DNA from: Adenophora triphylla var. japonica
Taxonomy: Eukaryota; Streptophyta; Magnoliopsida; Asterales; Campanulaceae
DNA length: 64,000 nucleotides
Reading direction: 5' to 3'
Assembly: GCA_022495995.1 (NCBI GenBank)
Contig: JAFEMH010007512.1
Location: 22,836-86,835, forward strand
The notes under the pieces are model-generated. The model did not search any database. It was not told the DNA's origin and saw nothing but the letters and a program-made list of their open reading frames with translations. A program made the position numbers and the translations under genes. This document shows, one piece after another, positions 54,364 through 64,000 of this stretch. The stretch's first letter is position 1. Each line of letters starts with the position of its first letter.

Positions 54364-56100
54364 TGGAGGAGGTGCCGCGAGCCTTCGAAGCCATCAAGAA
54401 GCGCCAAGAAGAACAAAGAAGCTCGGATCGTCGACACCTTGCGTCTTCGAGGAACAGCTGCAGCCCCAACCCGACGGAACCTTTGTTCTCATAGAGGACG
54501 AAGATATACCGGCTCCCGGTTTCTCAAAGCTATCGCGTGTCCCGCCTCCGCCAAGCTACGAGATCCCCGCAAAGCAGCTCTCACTCAAAGCTCCTCGGGC
54601 GTCGGGCCAAGCGGCTCCGACATGCCCGCCTCGAGATCGATCGGTTCCGGCTCTGCACATCAAGCTTCGCACCAACAAAGACACATACGTGCTCGCTCCA
54701 CGCATCCCAATACATCTCGGTATCCCCTGTGGTTTAATCCTTTGCCTCTATACGAGCCTCGCAACCACAATCAAAAGTCCCCATGTCTTACCAGTGGACA
54801 GCATCCCGAGCGGATATCCCGACATCTCAAGTTTGCCACCTCGCTAGTCCGCCAATTGGGGCTAACGAATCGTTTCCCCAGCTCCCAAACACAACCCTTA
54901 GCGGACCCGGCAATCACGCCCTCAACTTCAACACCCTGTGGTATGGGTTGGTATACACTCAACTACCTCCCCAAGACTCCCGAATGGCGATCCCATCGCC
55001 CAATCCACCTCCATCTTCTAAGGATTTCCCGTCCCCGAAAACGGTAACTCCACCTCGCATACCGACCCTCACATGGCTTGGTTGATCGAACAAATGAAAG
55101 ACATGCAAGGCAAGCTAGCTAGTTCTCGGAAGGACTCCCTCCCGCCTACCGATCCGAACAAAGTGGTCCCTCTCCCTCCAAAGTTCGTGATGCCGAAATG
55201 GAAAAGTTTGACGGAACAGAATGCCCAAAACCCACATCGACACCTACGTCCCGGGTATGAGAGCCAAAGGGGCAACCCTCAACAGATGGCGCATCATTTT
55301 CAACATTCTCTCAAATCCACAAAGACTAAGGTGGTTCCTCAATGTGAAGGCGTAAAAACCGCTCCACGTGGGATCGATTAGTGAAATCTTCCCCGGAGAA
55401 GTACCGCGCCAATCTTGAATGGGAAACAAACCGCCATGACCTGCAAGCCACCGAACAAAAGGATGACGAACCAAAGGCGAATTCTACAAAAGATGGAACC
55501 TGGAAGCTAAGCGAGATAATGGATCCACTTTCCAAAGAAGAGCAGATGGACATCTTCCATTCCCGCCTCAAACCATCTTTGAGGACCTTGATCGCCCACC
55601 ATTTCTATCCTGGATCTCCGTGCTACGGTCAACGCCGGACAAAGTTTGAAAAGACCCCGAGTCTCCAAAAGGCAACAAAGAACCCCGCCTCATCTTACCG
55701 CTATCGAACAAACCCGGCAACTTCAACTCCCGCCCCAACCAAAGGAAAGGAAGCAAATGAACAAAGTGCACTACATTCGAATGGAGCTCAAGTAAACCGC
55801 GATCAAAGTGCACTCCCCAAAGAATAGCAACCCCCTCGCTTCCCACAATTCCAAAGATTTTGATAACCTCGGAAATGCCCTTGGGTCAAGTATTTGAAGC
55901 CTTGGTGAAGCGAAATCTTCTCAAACCACTCGAGAATTTCCAACCGAAGACCCTCAAACCCAACATGGATATGAGCAAGCACTGCGCCTTCCATAACTAC
56001 CCCGGCCACACCACCGACAATTGCTTCGTACTCAAGCAGTGTGATTCAGGGCTCATTGAGGAGGGAAAATTGGAACGCCCGTGGTCCCAATACCATTGGA
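54364..56100 (+). pseudogene. gag of the right-hand element (multiply frameshifted)
   Basis: The ATG at 54364 starts MEEVPRAFEAIKKRQEEQ. Homology then passes through several frames: an IEDEDIPAPGFSKLSR stretch (~54500), PLPPKFVMPKWKSL (~55165), QQMAHHFQHSLKSTKT (~55281), RHDLQATEQKDDEP (~55430), EEQMDIFHSRLKPSLR (~55540), and a zinc-finger-like CAFHNYPGHTTDNCFVLKQC at ~55984. These are typical of Tat/Ogre Gag. At least three shifts are needed, so no full Gag can be made. Confidence 0.75.
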
Positions 56101-56369
56101 AATCCATTCCCGTAACGACAGTGGTAAACTCAATAGCCATTGACGAAATCCCAAGCGGGAGCAGACTCCCTGCAATTTCCGAGACCGTCAGCATGCTGTC
56201 TCGCCATGACTGGGAGCGTGAAACAAGAGTCAAAAGGTCTCGTGACCGGGAATTCCGACAAGAACGCCCCAGGGCCACTGTCTCCCTACGATCTTTGCCC
56301 CGGCCCAAGGCATACAAATGGTTGGATCGAACGTTCCCCAGACAGACCGAGTCCAACGGTAGCACGGGA

Positions 56370-56811
56370 AGCGGTTTAGCCTTCGCGTACGATGACTTGC
56401 CAATATGTGAGAATCGGCACAACGAAGCCCTCCTCATTCTCATAAAGATAGAGAGGTTCTTCCTCCCGAACGTCTTGATTGATAACGGCTCCGCTAGCCA
56501 ACATCATCGCTTTAAGCACATCGAAACGACTCCACATCGACCGTTCTCTCGATAAGGCCTTCACCTCGGTAATCCGAGCCTACGACTCCACCGCACGATC
56601 AATCGTAGGAGTCATCAACTTGAGGATCCAATTCGACGTACAACCGGAGTCGGTAGAGTTCCAAGTCGTGGAAATCAAACCAACCTTCTCTCGCTTTGTT
56701 GGGACGGCCTTGGATACATCGATGAAAGCAAGATCATCTACTCTTCACCAATGCGTGAAATTCATCAATGCCAACGGAGCGATCGAAGTGATCCGCGGAA
56801 GCAAGCAGTAA
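56370..56811 (+). pseudogene. Retropepsin-like protease of the right-hand element
   Basis: LAFAYDDLPICENRHNEALLI leads to VLIDNGSAS (~56475), where the active-site Asp sits in the D-N-G form I associate with this lineage. After a shift: DKAFTSVIRAYDSTARSIVG, VEFQVVEI and STLHQCVKFINANGAIEVI, the usual C-terminal end of this protease region. The frame ends with TAA at 56811. Confidence 0.72.
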
Positions 56812-57948
56812 TGGCAAGTGCTTGGCCAGCAAGCTACGACCCGAGTGAAGAAGGTCCCGACATGACCGAATACTCTTCCCTGCATGATTCTTCCTACCCC
56901 GTCCCGCTACGAAGTGGATCCTTACATCCACGCTCTAAGCCGCGACGAGCCGGAAATTGAAGAACTCATGGGTCAGGATGACAACTCGACATATGCGATC
57001 GTGAAGAATGCTTCGAGAGAGGATCAAGAGATGGATGCCCTAATGGAGATTGATCGAGGAGTAGACCCTTACTTCACCGAAAACCCTCTTGCAAACCGGC
57101 TCATCACCGATCCCCGTACAAGACAACCCTCTAGCCGACACTCGGATCTTACTGGGACAAACCATCACAGCTTAGTTCAATTCAACATTCCGTGTCCGAC
57201 TTGGACGAACAATGGCGCAACCTCCTCCAAGGCTTAATCGTGAAGGAGATATAGCATGTCCGCTCGAATCGACATTGTAAACATCCTCCAAGCAAAGATC
57301 CTGCATAAAGAGGCAGATTCTATGAAAGTGATCAACATCGCAAGAATCCACTCCGAATCCGCCGAATGCTTCGCCCTCCTAGAAGTAGCCCTCGCCGACT
57401 TCTATCATCAAAAACCCCCAAGGACTGGTGGCAACACTAATGGAGGGACATCATCGTGGGAGCAGCCAAAAACCTCCGCGATCCGGTTTGAAATCGAACC
57501 GCATGCAAGCTACTTTCCCGGACTCATGCCAAGGGAAGATTGGCCACCTAAACCAAAGACCACTCCCTCTAGAGCTACCGGCCATCCGAGAGTAATGAAG
57601 CTCGGTCCAATCCCTCGTCGCCTATAGTCTAGCTTCGAGTCTTGTTGTACGTGTATTCACATCTTTTGTGTCTTTTGACGGCTTTACGCCCGACGATTGT
57701 GAATCTTTGATCAACAATGTACGGCCTTCACGCTTTCAATAAAAGGTCCGACCTTCCTAAAAAACCATTTCATTGCATCTTTAACAAATGATGACATTAA
57801 CTAATCAAAACAAGTTAAATTCATCTATACAAAAGGCAAACACATTAATTAAATAAATGCATCCAGCAAACATTTAAGCATGTTGTCAAACGAGAGAAAA
57901 ACCGGGCCCAAGCTGCCGAGAAGGTTTTAATCACAACGATTTGCAAGA
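56812..57948 (+). other. Unassigned interval where RT and RNase H are expected
   Basis: Two open frames (56884-57237, 57256-57627) show acidic and Pro/Thr-rich sequence with no RT signature (no YVDD-type or RNase H motif in any frame read). TCAATAAAA at ~57738 is followed by AT-rich non-coding DNA. A large deletion or replacement of the pol core is the simplest reading. Confidence 0.5.
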
Positions 57949-59245
57949 TTGCTGAAGAGCCAAAGAGACGCAAGTCCGACGCCATTTCCAAAGACAAACC
58001 AGCATCTTCCAATACCTCAAGAGCGGGAAGCCACCTTCATGAACAAGGAAGGACAACACACAGAAGGGGTCAAAACCAAGAGCATCATGGCCCTAAAACG
58101 CCTTGCCTCTCACTTCGTCATCCTCGAGGACATGTTATACAAGAAACGCTACCACGGGCCACTCCTACGCTGCGTCAGCCAAGAAGAAGCAAGCAAGTTC
58201 ATGAACGAAGTCCACAATGGGGCTTGCGGTCCCCACATGAACGCCAGAGCCCTGATGCAAATCATTCTCAGGATGGGCTACTACTGGATCTCCATGGAAG
58301 CGCATTGCATCCACTTTGTCCGAAGCCGCGACAAGTGCCAACGGTTCTCCAACCTCAATCATCTACCGCCCCACGATCTCTACCGCATGACTACACCTCG
58401 CCCTTCGCCACTGGGAATTGACGTCATCGGGAAAATCGCTCCGCCAGCAAGAACGGTCACGAAGTTCATCTTAGTAGCCATCGACTACTTCACCAAATGG
58501 GTCGAAGCCAAGTCCTACAAGGTACTCACCTCCAAGAAGGTCGCACATTTCCTCAAAGAAAACATCATATGCCGATACGGCATCCCAAATGAGGTCATAT
58601 CGTACAACGGCTCACACTTCGAAGGAGAATTGACAGCATCGTCGGCTGAATTCAAGATCACACGCCACAAATCTTCTCCCTACCGGCCACAAACAAACGG
58701 CGCCGTGGAAGCAAAGAAACAAAACCTCGAACGGATCATCCGAAAATGACCACCCGAGGACGAGATTGGCCCGAGAAGCCGCACCTTGCACTTTGGGGCT
58801 ACCGCACACCGCCGAATGCCCACGGAGAAACCCCATTTGCCCCGACGTACGGATGGAAGCAATTCTTCCCATCGAGCTAGAAATTCCTCACTCCGAGCGC
58901 CGGGAAAATGACATCAACGAAGCCGAATGGCTCCGGCCGACATGACGAATTGGCTCGCTAGACGAGCGACGACTAAAGGCCATGGAACACGTCCGAGCCT
59001 ATCAAAGCAGATGGCTAGAGCTTTCGACAAGAAAGTCAAATCCCGAGACATCGTGGAAGGTGACCTTGTACTCAAAGAAAAGCCTCCCACTCGAACCAAC
59101 CCATCGGGAAAATGGGAACCCACATGGATCGGCCCTTTCGTGGTTCAAAAGATCTTCTCCGGAGGCGCCATGAAGCCAACAGTACCTAGACGGCAATCCC
59201 TTCATGAATCCAGTCAACGGAAGCAAACTTCGCAGATACTTCGCC
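57949..59245 (+). pseudogene. Integrase of the right-hand element, catalytically damaged
   Basis: The frame 57949-58749 contains the zinc-finger region EVHNGACGPHMNARALM...CIHFVRSRDKCQRF, in which one of the paired Cys positions reads Arg. The core has GIDVIGKI (first Asp), VISYNGSHFE where the second catalytic Asp is Tyr, and NGAVEAKKQN with the Glu. After the stop, C-terminal homology continues in other frames to ~59245 (RRLKAMEHVRAYQSR, SGKWEPTWIGPFVVQKIFSG). Both the Asp-to-Tyr change and the shifts predict an inactive enzyme. Confidence 0.82.
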
Positions 59246-59280
59246 CGAAGAAGAACAACTGTGCATCTCTTGGCACTCCA

Positions 59281-60000
59281 TGTAGTGTCGAACTACGCAC
59301 TGAGCCCTAGTCCGGGGGAACGTAGGCAACCTTAATTGGTCCGGTCTAAAAATATACAAAAAGTCAAAAGTTTGAATGTCAATCAAGACCTCCATCAAGC
59401 TCCGCACTTTTCAAGAACACGCCCCAGCAGTCACCTTGACCAAGTCAAACGACGGCGGCAACATCAAAGGACATCCGAGGGTCACTCAGCATCAAACGAC
59501 TGACTCGTGACTGTTTCCAAGCCAGGGGCTTGTCTTCGCCCTCACGCGCTTCAAAAAAAAAAAAAAAAAAATATATAAAAAAAAAGAGAGCTCGAGCAAG
59601 GGCTCACAAAAAAAAAGAGCTCGAGCAAGGGCTCACAAAAAAAAAAACAAAAGAAGCTCAAGCAGAAGCTGCGAAATTGAGGTCAAGAGCCCGACGCCAA
59701 CAAGCGGCAAGGAAGCTACGAAAATATCGTCAAAACGACTTGTCAAGGGAACATTCAACCTCTCACCCAAATACAAAGCCTCAAAGAAAAGGGGATCGCT
59801 GCCGTGGCCTGCATCGTCTCACGCCGATGCAAATGTAAAAGTCCAAAGATGGACGCCGACAAAGTGCACAACAGAAGCAAAGGCAAACAAAAGATCTTGC
59901 GTCTCGACAAAGCTTTAAAAGTAAATCACAAATCACTAACGGTTACAACATTTCTTGATGAGTTCAAGCACGGTCTACTCTCAAGTTCACAACATGCTAA
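59281..60000 (+). repeat. Conserved 3' motif and short tandem array
   Basis: GAACTACGCACTGAGCCCTA with GGGGGAACGTAGGCAACC (59289-59325) matches the motif at 3949, 4224 and 6424. At 59553-59665, after a 19-A run, a ~33-bp unit (GAGCTCGAGCAAGGGCTCAC plus A-run) occurs three times, the last copy diverged. The remainder to 60000 shows nothing recognisable. Confidence 0.65.
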
Positions 60001-60059
60001 AAGACAAATAATACATTTAACTAATAATGTGTTTGCAATGCAATGAATGGATACTTAGG

Positions 60060-61582
60060 AGGTCATTCCGCGCCATCTCGCGCTTGTCCCTCGCCATTCT
60101 TTCCTTTCTTCCCTCGTCCCCGCGAGTCTTCTTTCGCTCCACGTGAACCAACTCGCGTCTCTCGCCCGAGATCCGGGGTCCTCCCCGTAGAGTCAAATAA
60201 TCCAAGAGCTCTCGTGGCTTCATTCGCCCGTGCTTCGGCTCTGATCTCCTCCCCGCGAGTCCCGTAAAAAGAGGACCTCTCCCCGTCGCCGGTCAACTCT
60301 AGTCTCGTAGTCAAACAAAGCGTCTCCCCGTCACATCCAAAGGGTCGTACCAAAGCTTCGGCACTCCTAAGGCAATAGTCGCACGGCAACCTGTTCCTGC
60401 ATCGCCGTGCACGCCGCTCCAAGACCACTTGGGACCGCCCAACACGCCGCTCATACCTGTGCCGTATACCGAAGCCGTCAACACGACACTCTCCCGACGT
60501 CTAAGGAGTACCACAGAGGGAAAGCGGAATACTTCCATACCCTCGTAAAATACAAGAAGGCACCCCGCCATACAAAGAGGAACTACCTCCGCAGTAGCAA
60601 GGTCATCCTGCACTCAACAAAGGCTCCCGCTTCATCCCAAACCGCCGGAAACAAGCGACTTTAATATAGAAGGAGGACCAAGACAAACCCGGAACTCGAC
60701 AACGTAGGGACCCTTCCCGCAAGATCCTCCCGGTCTCAATCCTCCAAATGGAACCCACCAATGATCTCGATGCGTACCAAGCCGTGCCATCCATCTCTCC
60801 CTGGGACTGATCCATATCCAACACAAGAGGTCACTGAGCAAATGACCACGGCTAAACGACGTCGAGCTCTAGGCATGGCCTCGAAGTCTCTCTCGCAGCC
60901 ACAAGTGTGAGCAAAGCGGGCTTCCCTCTCATAAAACGATCCCCGCCGCGCATCTGGCCGATACCATGAAGAGTCTCCCCAAGACCAACGGACAATATCC
61001 CTTCTCCAGCCTCTCGCAAAGCGTCTCTACCACATCTAGCAAAGCGCCATCACAAATGCCAAGGAACTAACTGCGTAAAAAGCGTCGCTTATCACGCACA
61101 AGGCAAATACATCCCAAGAGACGTCACTTATCATCAACCATGAACCGCTCCTCCAGCCAATGTAAAATGTCGATATGACCCGAATCAAGGATCATGCCCC
61201 GCACTTCTTCCAACGAAGTACGAAGAAAGTCTCGCAAGCTTCACGCTCACAAAGCACCACCAACCAAAGGAAGCGAGATGGTCTCCACCTCCGGTCCTCC
61301 AATCAAAGCCCGAAAATCTTCAAAAGTGGGCACCACTTCATTGTAGGAGAAACAAGACACGTGCTCTCCTAACATCCTGCAACTTCGCGGCAGCCCGCAA
61401 CAAATCCCAATCAGAACCAACTCCTTAAAAGACCAAACCGAGCAAAGACGAAACCTTACCTCGAAAGCCCGTCTCCGATGCCTCATACGGCGCCGCATCC
61501 ACGTTTTCAACCGCTCAAGGAAGTGTGCTTGCCTCTCCCGCGAAAGCCTCGGCAAAATTCTAGGGACATACGAAGAATCCAT
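60060..61582 (-). pseudogene. Antisense gene with DUF7745-like N-terminus
   Basis: On - the ATG at 61582 starts MDSSYVPRILPRLSRERQ, then LERLKTWMRRRM. An exon end is plausible at the GAG|GTAAGG near 61463. Downstream, DWDLLRAAAKLQD and, after a shift, FSYNEVVPTFEDFRALIGG are characteristic of the DUF7745-type proteins encoded antisense in plant gypsy elements. Further left, weak coding traces reach ~60060 (LGVPKLWYDP near 60350; Lys/Gly/Glu-rich end). Exons cannot be fixed. Two palindromes (61699, 61730) lie 117-161 bp upstream of the ATG. Confidence 0.55.
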
Positions 61583-61698
61583 GGCAAAAATGGAGGTTCC
61601 TAGAGAAAATGGGGAAGAAAGCTCGAAAATGGCCGCAAATGGGGAAATGAGGAAGAACCAGCACCGGAAAGCATTTATGTCCTTCCCAAAGCAAGGTT

Positions 61699-61743
61699 GG
61701 TCCGTACGGACCTCTTTGCATGCTAAGTATGTCCGTACGGACC
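61699..61743 (-). promoter_or_regulatory. Two palindromic sites upstream of the antisense DUF7745-like gene
   Basis: GGTCCGTACGGACC (61699) and TGTCCGTACGGACC (61730), each followed by TC(T/C)TTGC, have the same 31-bp spacing as the sites upstream of the left-hand antisense gene. The promoter role is inferred. Confidence 0.5.
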
Positions 61744-62870
61744 TCCTTGCAAACAACCCATTTCCTGCAAAACAAGATAAAACCACCGTCCTCAAGAAAC
61801 CTTGCTCCAAACAGCCCAAACACTCGGCCAAAGCCATTTCCCGCAAAACTATGTACACTAGCAGCCGCACAAACGCACTCTCAAATTTCACAGTGGGCAT
61901 GTGTACAAAATAAAAATAATAATAAGCAACAATTTCTAGGACAATTCCCTTGAATCACGCAAAAATAAATGACATTACATCTTAAAAATAAAATACTTTG
62001 TTTGCCATGCAAATACACGTGTTTTATTACATGTGTACAAAATGTCCGTTGCTACAACAAAAAAAAAGAGAGGATATGAAAAGAGGTGGGAAAGCAAATG
62101 AATACTACTTTCGGGATCCTCATCATCCTCCTCTAGCCAAGATCCTCCAAGGAAAAGTCTGGCATCCCAAATGAACTCCGCCCGGCTCACTATCCTCATC
62201 GGTCTAATACCGAGCACTCCGCCCGAGGCTCCCACGAGAAGTACTCAGGACTCAAATCCGGCGAAAGGATCAAAGAAAGAAGGCTCCGAGGAACCCTCAC
62301 CTCGTGCGCCAGGCGGAGGCATGAACCGGTAAAAGGGCCGCTCCCTCAAGAAGGCCACCGCAGCCTCCCGAAGAAGTCCCTGAAGATCCATGCTATGCCG
62401 CCCTCAAAGTGCCCCTCCCCGCTGCGCTCCGGGCCTCGGCTCTAGGCGGAGAGAACGCAGTCCACACAGGTAATGCCCTCAAGGCATAGGCTCATCTCGT
62501 ACGCCGGTACCACGACGCAAGACCGACAGACACCTTCGACGCCATCCTTCTTAGCGAAGGAGCGCATCGCCACATAACCGGCGAAGTCAAGATATCGTAG
62601 GCTCTCACTCGGGACTCCGCACCAACAAGAAGGCCAAGGAAACGCTCATCAAATACAAGCTATAATTTTGACAACCTTGAAAAAGAGAAAAACGCAGTAA
62701 AAGATGCCAAGATGGAAAAGAGTCAACTACACTTCACCGATTCGCTGTCGGGGTCGCACTGGCCAGGATGCAAGCAGAGCTCAAGCCCTAATCGGCACTG
62801 CACACTCCTCCTCCACCGATCCGTCCCCGCGGACGCACGTAAAATCCTCTGGTCCCTGGCATCGGAACCT
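61744..62870. other. Interval between the two antisense genes
   Basis: 61900-62080 is AT-rich and non-coding. 62090-62870 is GC-rich and may contain further decayed 3' exons of the antisense PMD gene, but I could not align them. Confidence 0.3.
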
Positions 62871-62879
62871 CTGGGAGCC

Positions 62880-64000
62880 TCGCAGGCGACCCTCTTTCTC
62901 CCGCGCGCACTCGGGCGTCCTCGTCCCTCCTCACGAAGGCCCCGTACTCTACTCCGCTACAAGATTGAACTCCTTTCGCACCAACACCGCGTCAAGAGTA
63001 CTCTCTCGAAGTCCGGGAAGCACATCCATATCCCGGTGAGTCAAGCATCCCAGTGGGAGTGGTCCACTGAGCCACGGGAAGCACACCGGCGAGGGCCGTC
63101 ATGCCGCCGTAAGCAAGTTAATTCTGCGGCCTCCCCTGTGCATACGGCGTCAAGTCAAGCCTCGGGCAAAGCATCTTCCGCCGCGCCGTCACCTCGGGAG
63201 CCCCCCACCGAACTCATCCCTCTCATACCGAGCCCACGGGACACAGAACGAACCCCTCACGGCTATCCCGCTCCAAACGGCTCCCTGCACATCCCTGTAG
63301 CGATGGTGAGCTTCCACCCGCCGGGTCCTCCTCTTCTCGCCGTACGAGCCCATCCCAAGCATAGCGGGTGGTACGCAGCAAGAATGTCCCCAGGGATCCC
63401 TATCCCACGGTAGAAGCACCTTTGGAGAAACCTCATAAAACCACACCTCGTGAAGGCAAAAACAGAGGAGAAGGCTCAAGTAAAAGACAATGGAGAAAAC
63501 ACAGACTGCTTCAAATCAAGAAGAAACAAAGCAATAAACTACATACCTCCAAAGCAAAGCTGCAAGCAAAGGTGCCAACGCAACCGGCCACCCTCCTGCG
63601 CTAAACCTGGGTCCAAGGAGAAGTAGAGCTCACCTAAGCTCCGCTCGCCCCAAGCAATGCCGTCAGCACCTTATCCAGATCGGGCCAAGCTCCCCCAACA
63701 GAGCAAAGCGGAGTCCGCGGGTCGCGTGGTTCGAGAACAGAGTCTCTGACAAGGGCCGTATACCACAAAGCAAGGAGCGCGCCAACCGCTCCGCTGCCAC
63801 CCGGCCTGCACTCCTGGATGTAGGCTCCCAATACCGGCCGTGATCCTCATCTCCACGCCGCCGTACAAGATCCCTGTGCCCCTCAAGCGAGGACGAGGCT
63901 CAAAGCCTGCACAGTTTCTGGCCAACACCGCACGTAGATCATGTCTCTCCACCTCACAGGCCCTTTCAAGGAGAGTCTTGCATTAGCAAAGAAAATCAAA
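62880..64000 (-). pseudogene. Antisense PMD gene, decayed, continues past the right edge
   Basis: It is homologous to the gene at 454-2650. On -, 64000 to ~63560 corresponds to exon 2 there (MERHDLRAVL ... GILYGGVEMRITAGIGS against the YGDVEAQITANIGAY region), and ~63455 to ~62880 corresponds to exon 3 (VWFYEVSPKVLLPWDRD, RRTRRVEAHHRYRDVQ, PWARYERDEFGGG). An AG|GTGTGG acceptor-like site lies at ~63450. Frameshifts and stops are frequent. The 5' exon lies outside the window. Confidence 0.7.

Larger units (their letters stand above)
51506..64000 (+). mobile_element. Tat/Ogre-like gypsy element lacking RT, 5' 12.5 kb in window
   Basis: Order: 5' LTR, PBS, repetitive leader, gag, protease, unassigned frames, integrase, conserved 3' motif, antisense DUF7745-like gene, antisense PMD gene running off the edge. 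I found no RT or RNase H motif between protease (to ~56810) and integrase (from ~57949). Coding parts are shifted many times. It is the same family as the element at the left edge: close LTR, homologous PMD gene and the same palindrome modules. Confidence 0.78.

Noticed and set aside
62704..63413. + strand frames of 111 and 233 codons at the right edge
   Set aside because: They lie opposite the decayed antisense PMD gene and have only biased Ser/Pro/Arg composition.

Overview
The window is plant nuclear DNA, most likely from a eudicot; I cannot name the species. The evidence is spliced genes with GT-AG introns, Ty3/gypsy, Ty1/copia and Athila-type LTR retrotransposons, Helitrons, tRNA-derived SINEs, and Stowaway, hAT, Mutator and Harbinger MITEs. 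Only two host genes are well supported. One is a 577-codon acidic, membrane-anchored protein on + (CDS 26841-28574, with a 5'UTR intron). The other is a two-exon DUF1005-family gene on - (33072-31450). Almost everything else is transposon-derived and mostly decayed.

Layout. 1-8687: LTRs and 3' parts of Tat/Ogre-like gypsy elements on +. One carries a spliced antisense gene with plant-mobile-domain (PMD) similarity, and there are several tandem-repeat arrays. 8688-11563: a captured-looking coding fragment and head-to-tail non-autonomous Helitrons on -. 11564-23762: a (TA)n tract and a near-complete 12.1 kb Tat-like gypsy element. It has gag, protease, RT, two RNase H regions and integrase on +, and a three-exon gene on - between integrase and the 3' LTR. 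24258-33250: a short tandem duplication, a SINE, the two host genes and a hAT MITE. 33400-43100: AT-rich DNA with eleven complete Stowaway-like MITEs, two Mutator-type MITEs, and a gutted PIF/Harbinger element with a SINE nested in it. 43486-64000: a nested stack. A copia element (+) is interrupted in its RT by an Athila-like element (-), which is interrupted in turn by a Tat/Ogre-like element (+). The last has LTR, PBS, gag, protease and integrase but no recognisable RT, plus two antisense genes, and it runs off the right edge.

How the parts fit. The gypsy elements at the two ends belong to one family: similar LTRs and homologous antisense PMD genes. A 14-bp palindrome (GGTCCGTACGGACC) recurs about twelve times, always either upstream of the LTR TATA box or upstream of an antisense gene start. 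It is spaced 30 or 31 bp, which suggests one regulatory module serving both strands. Two unrelated retrotransposons in the window carry their own short GC-rich palindrome arrays at the equivalent U3 position.
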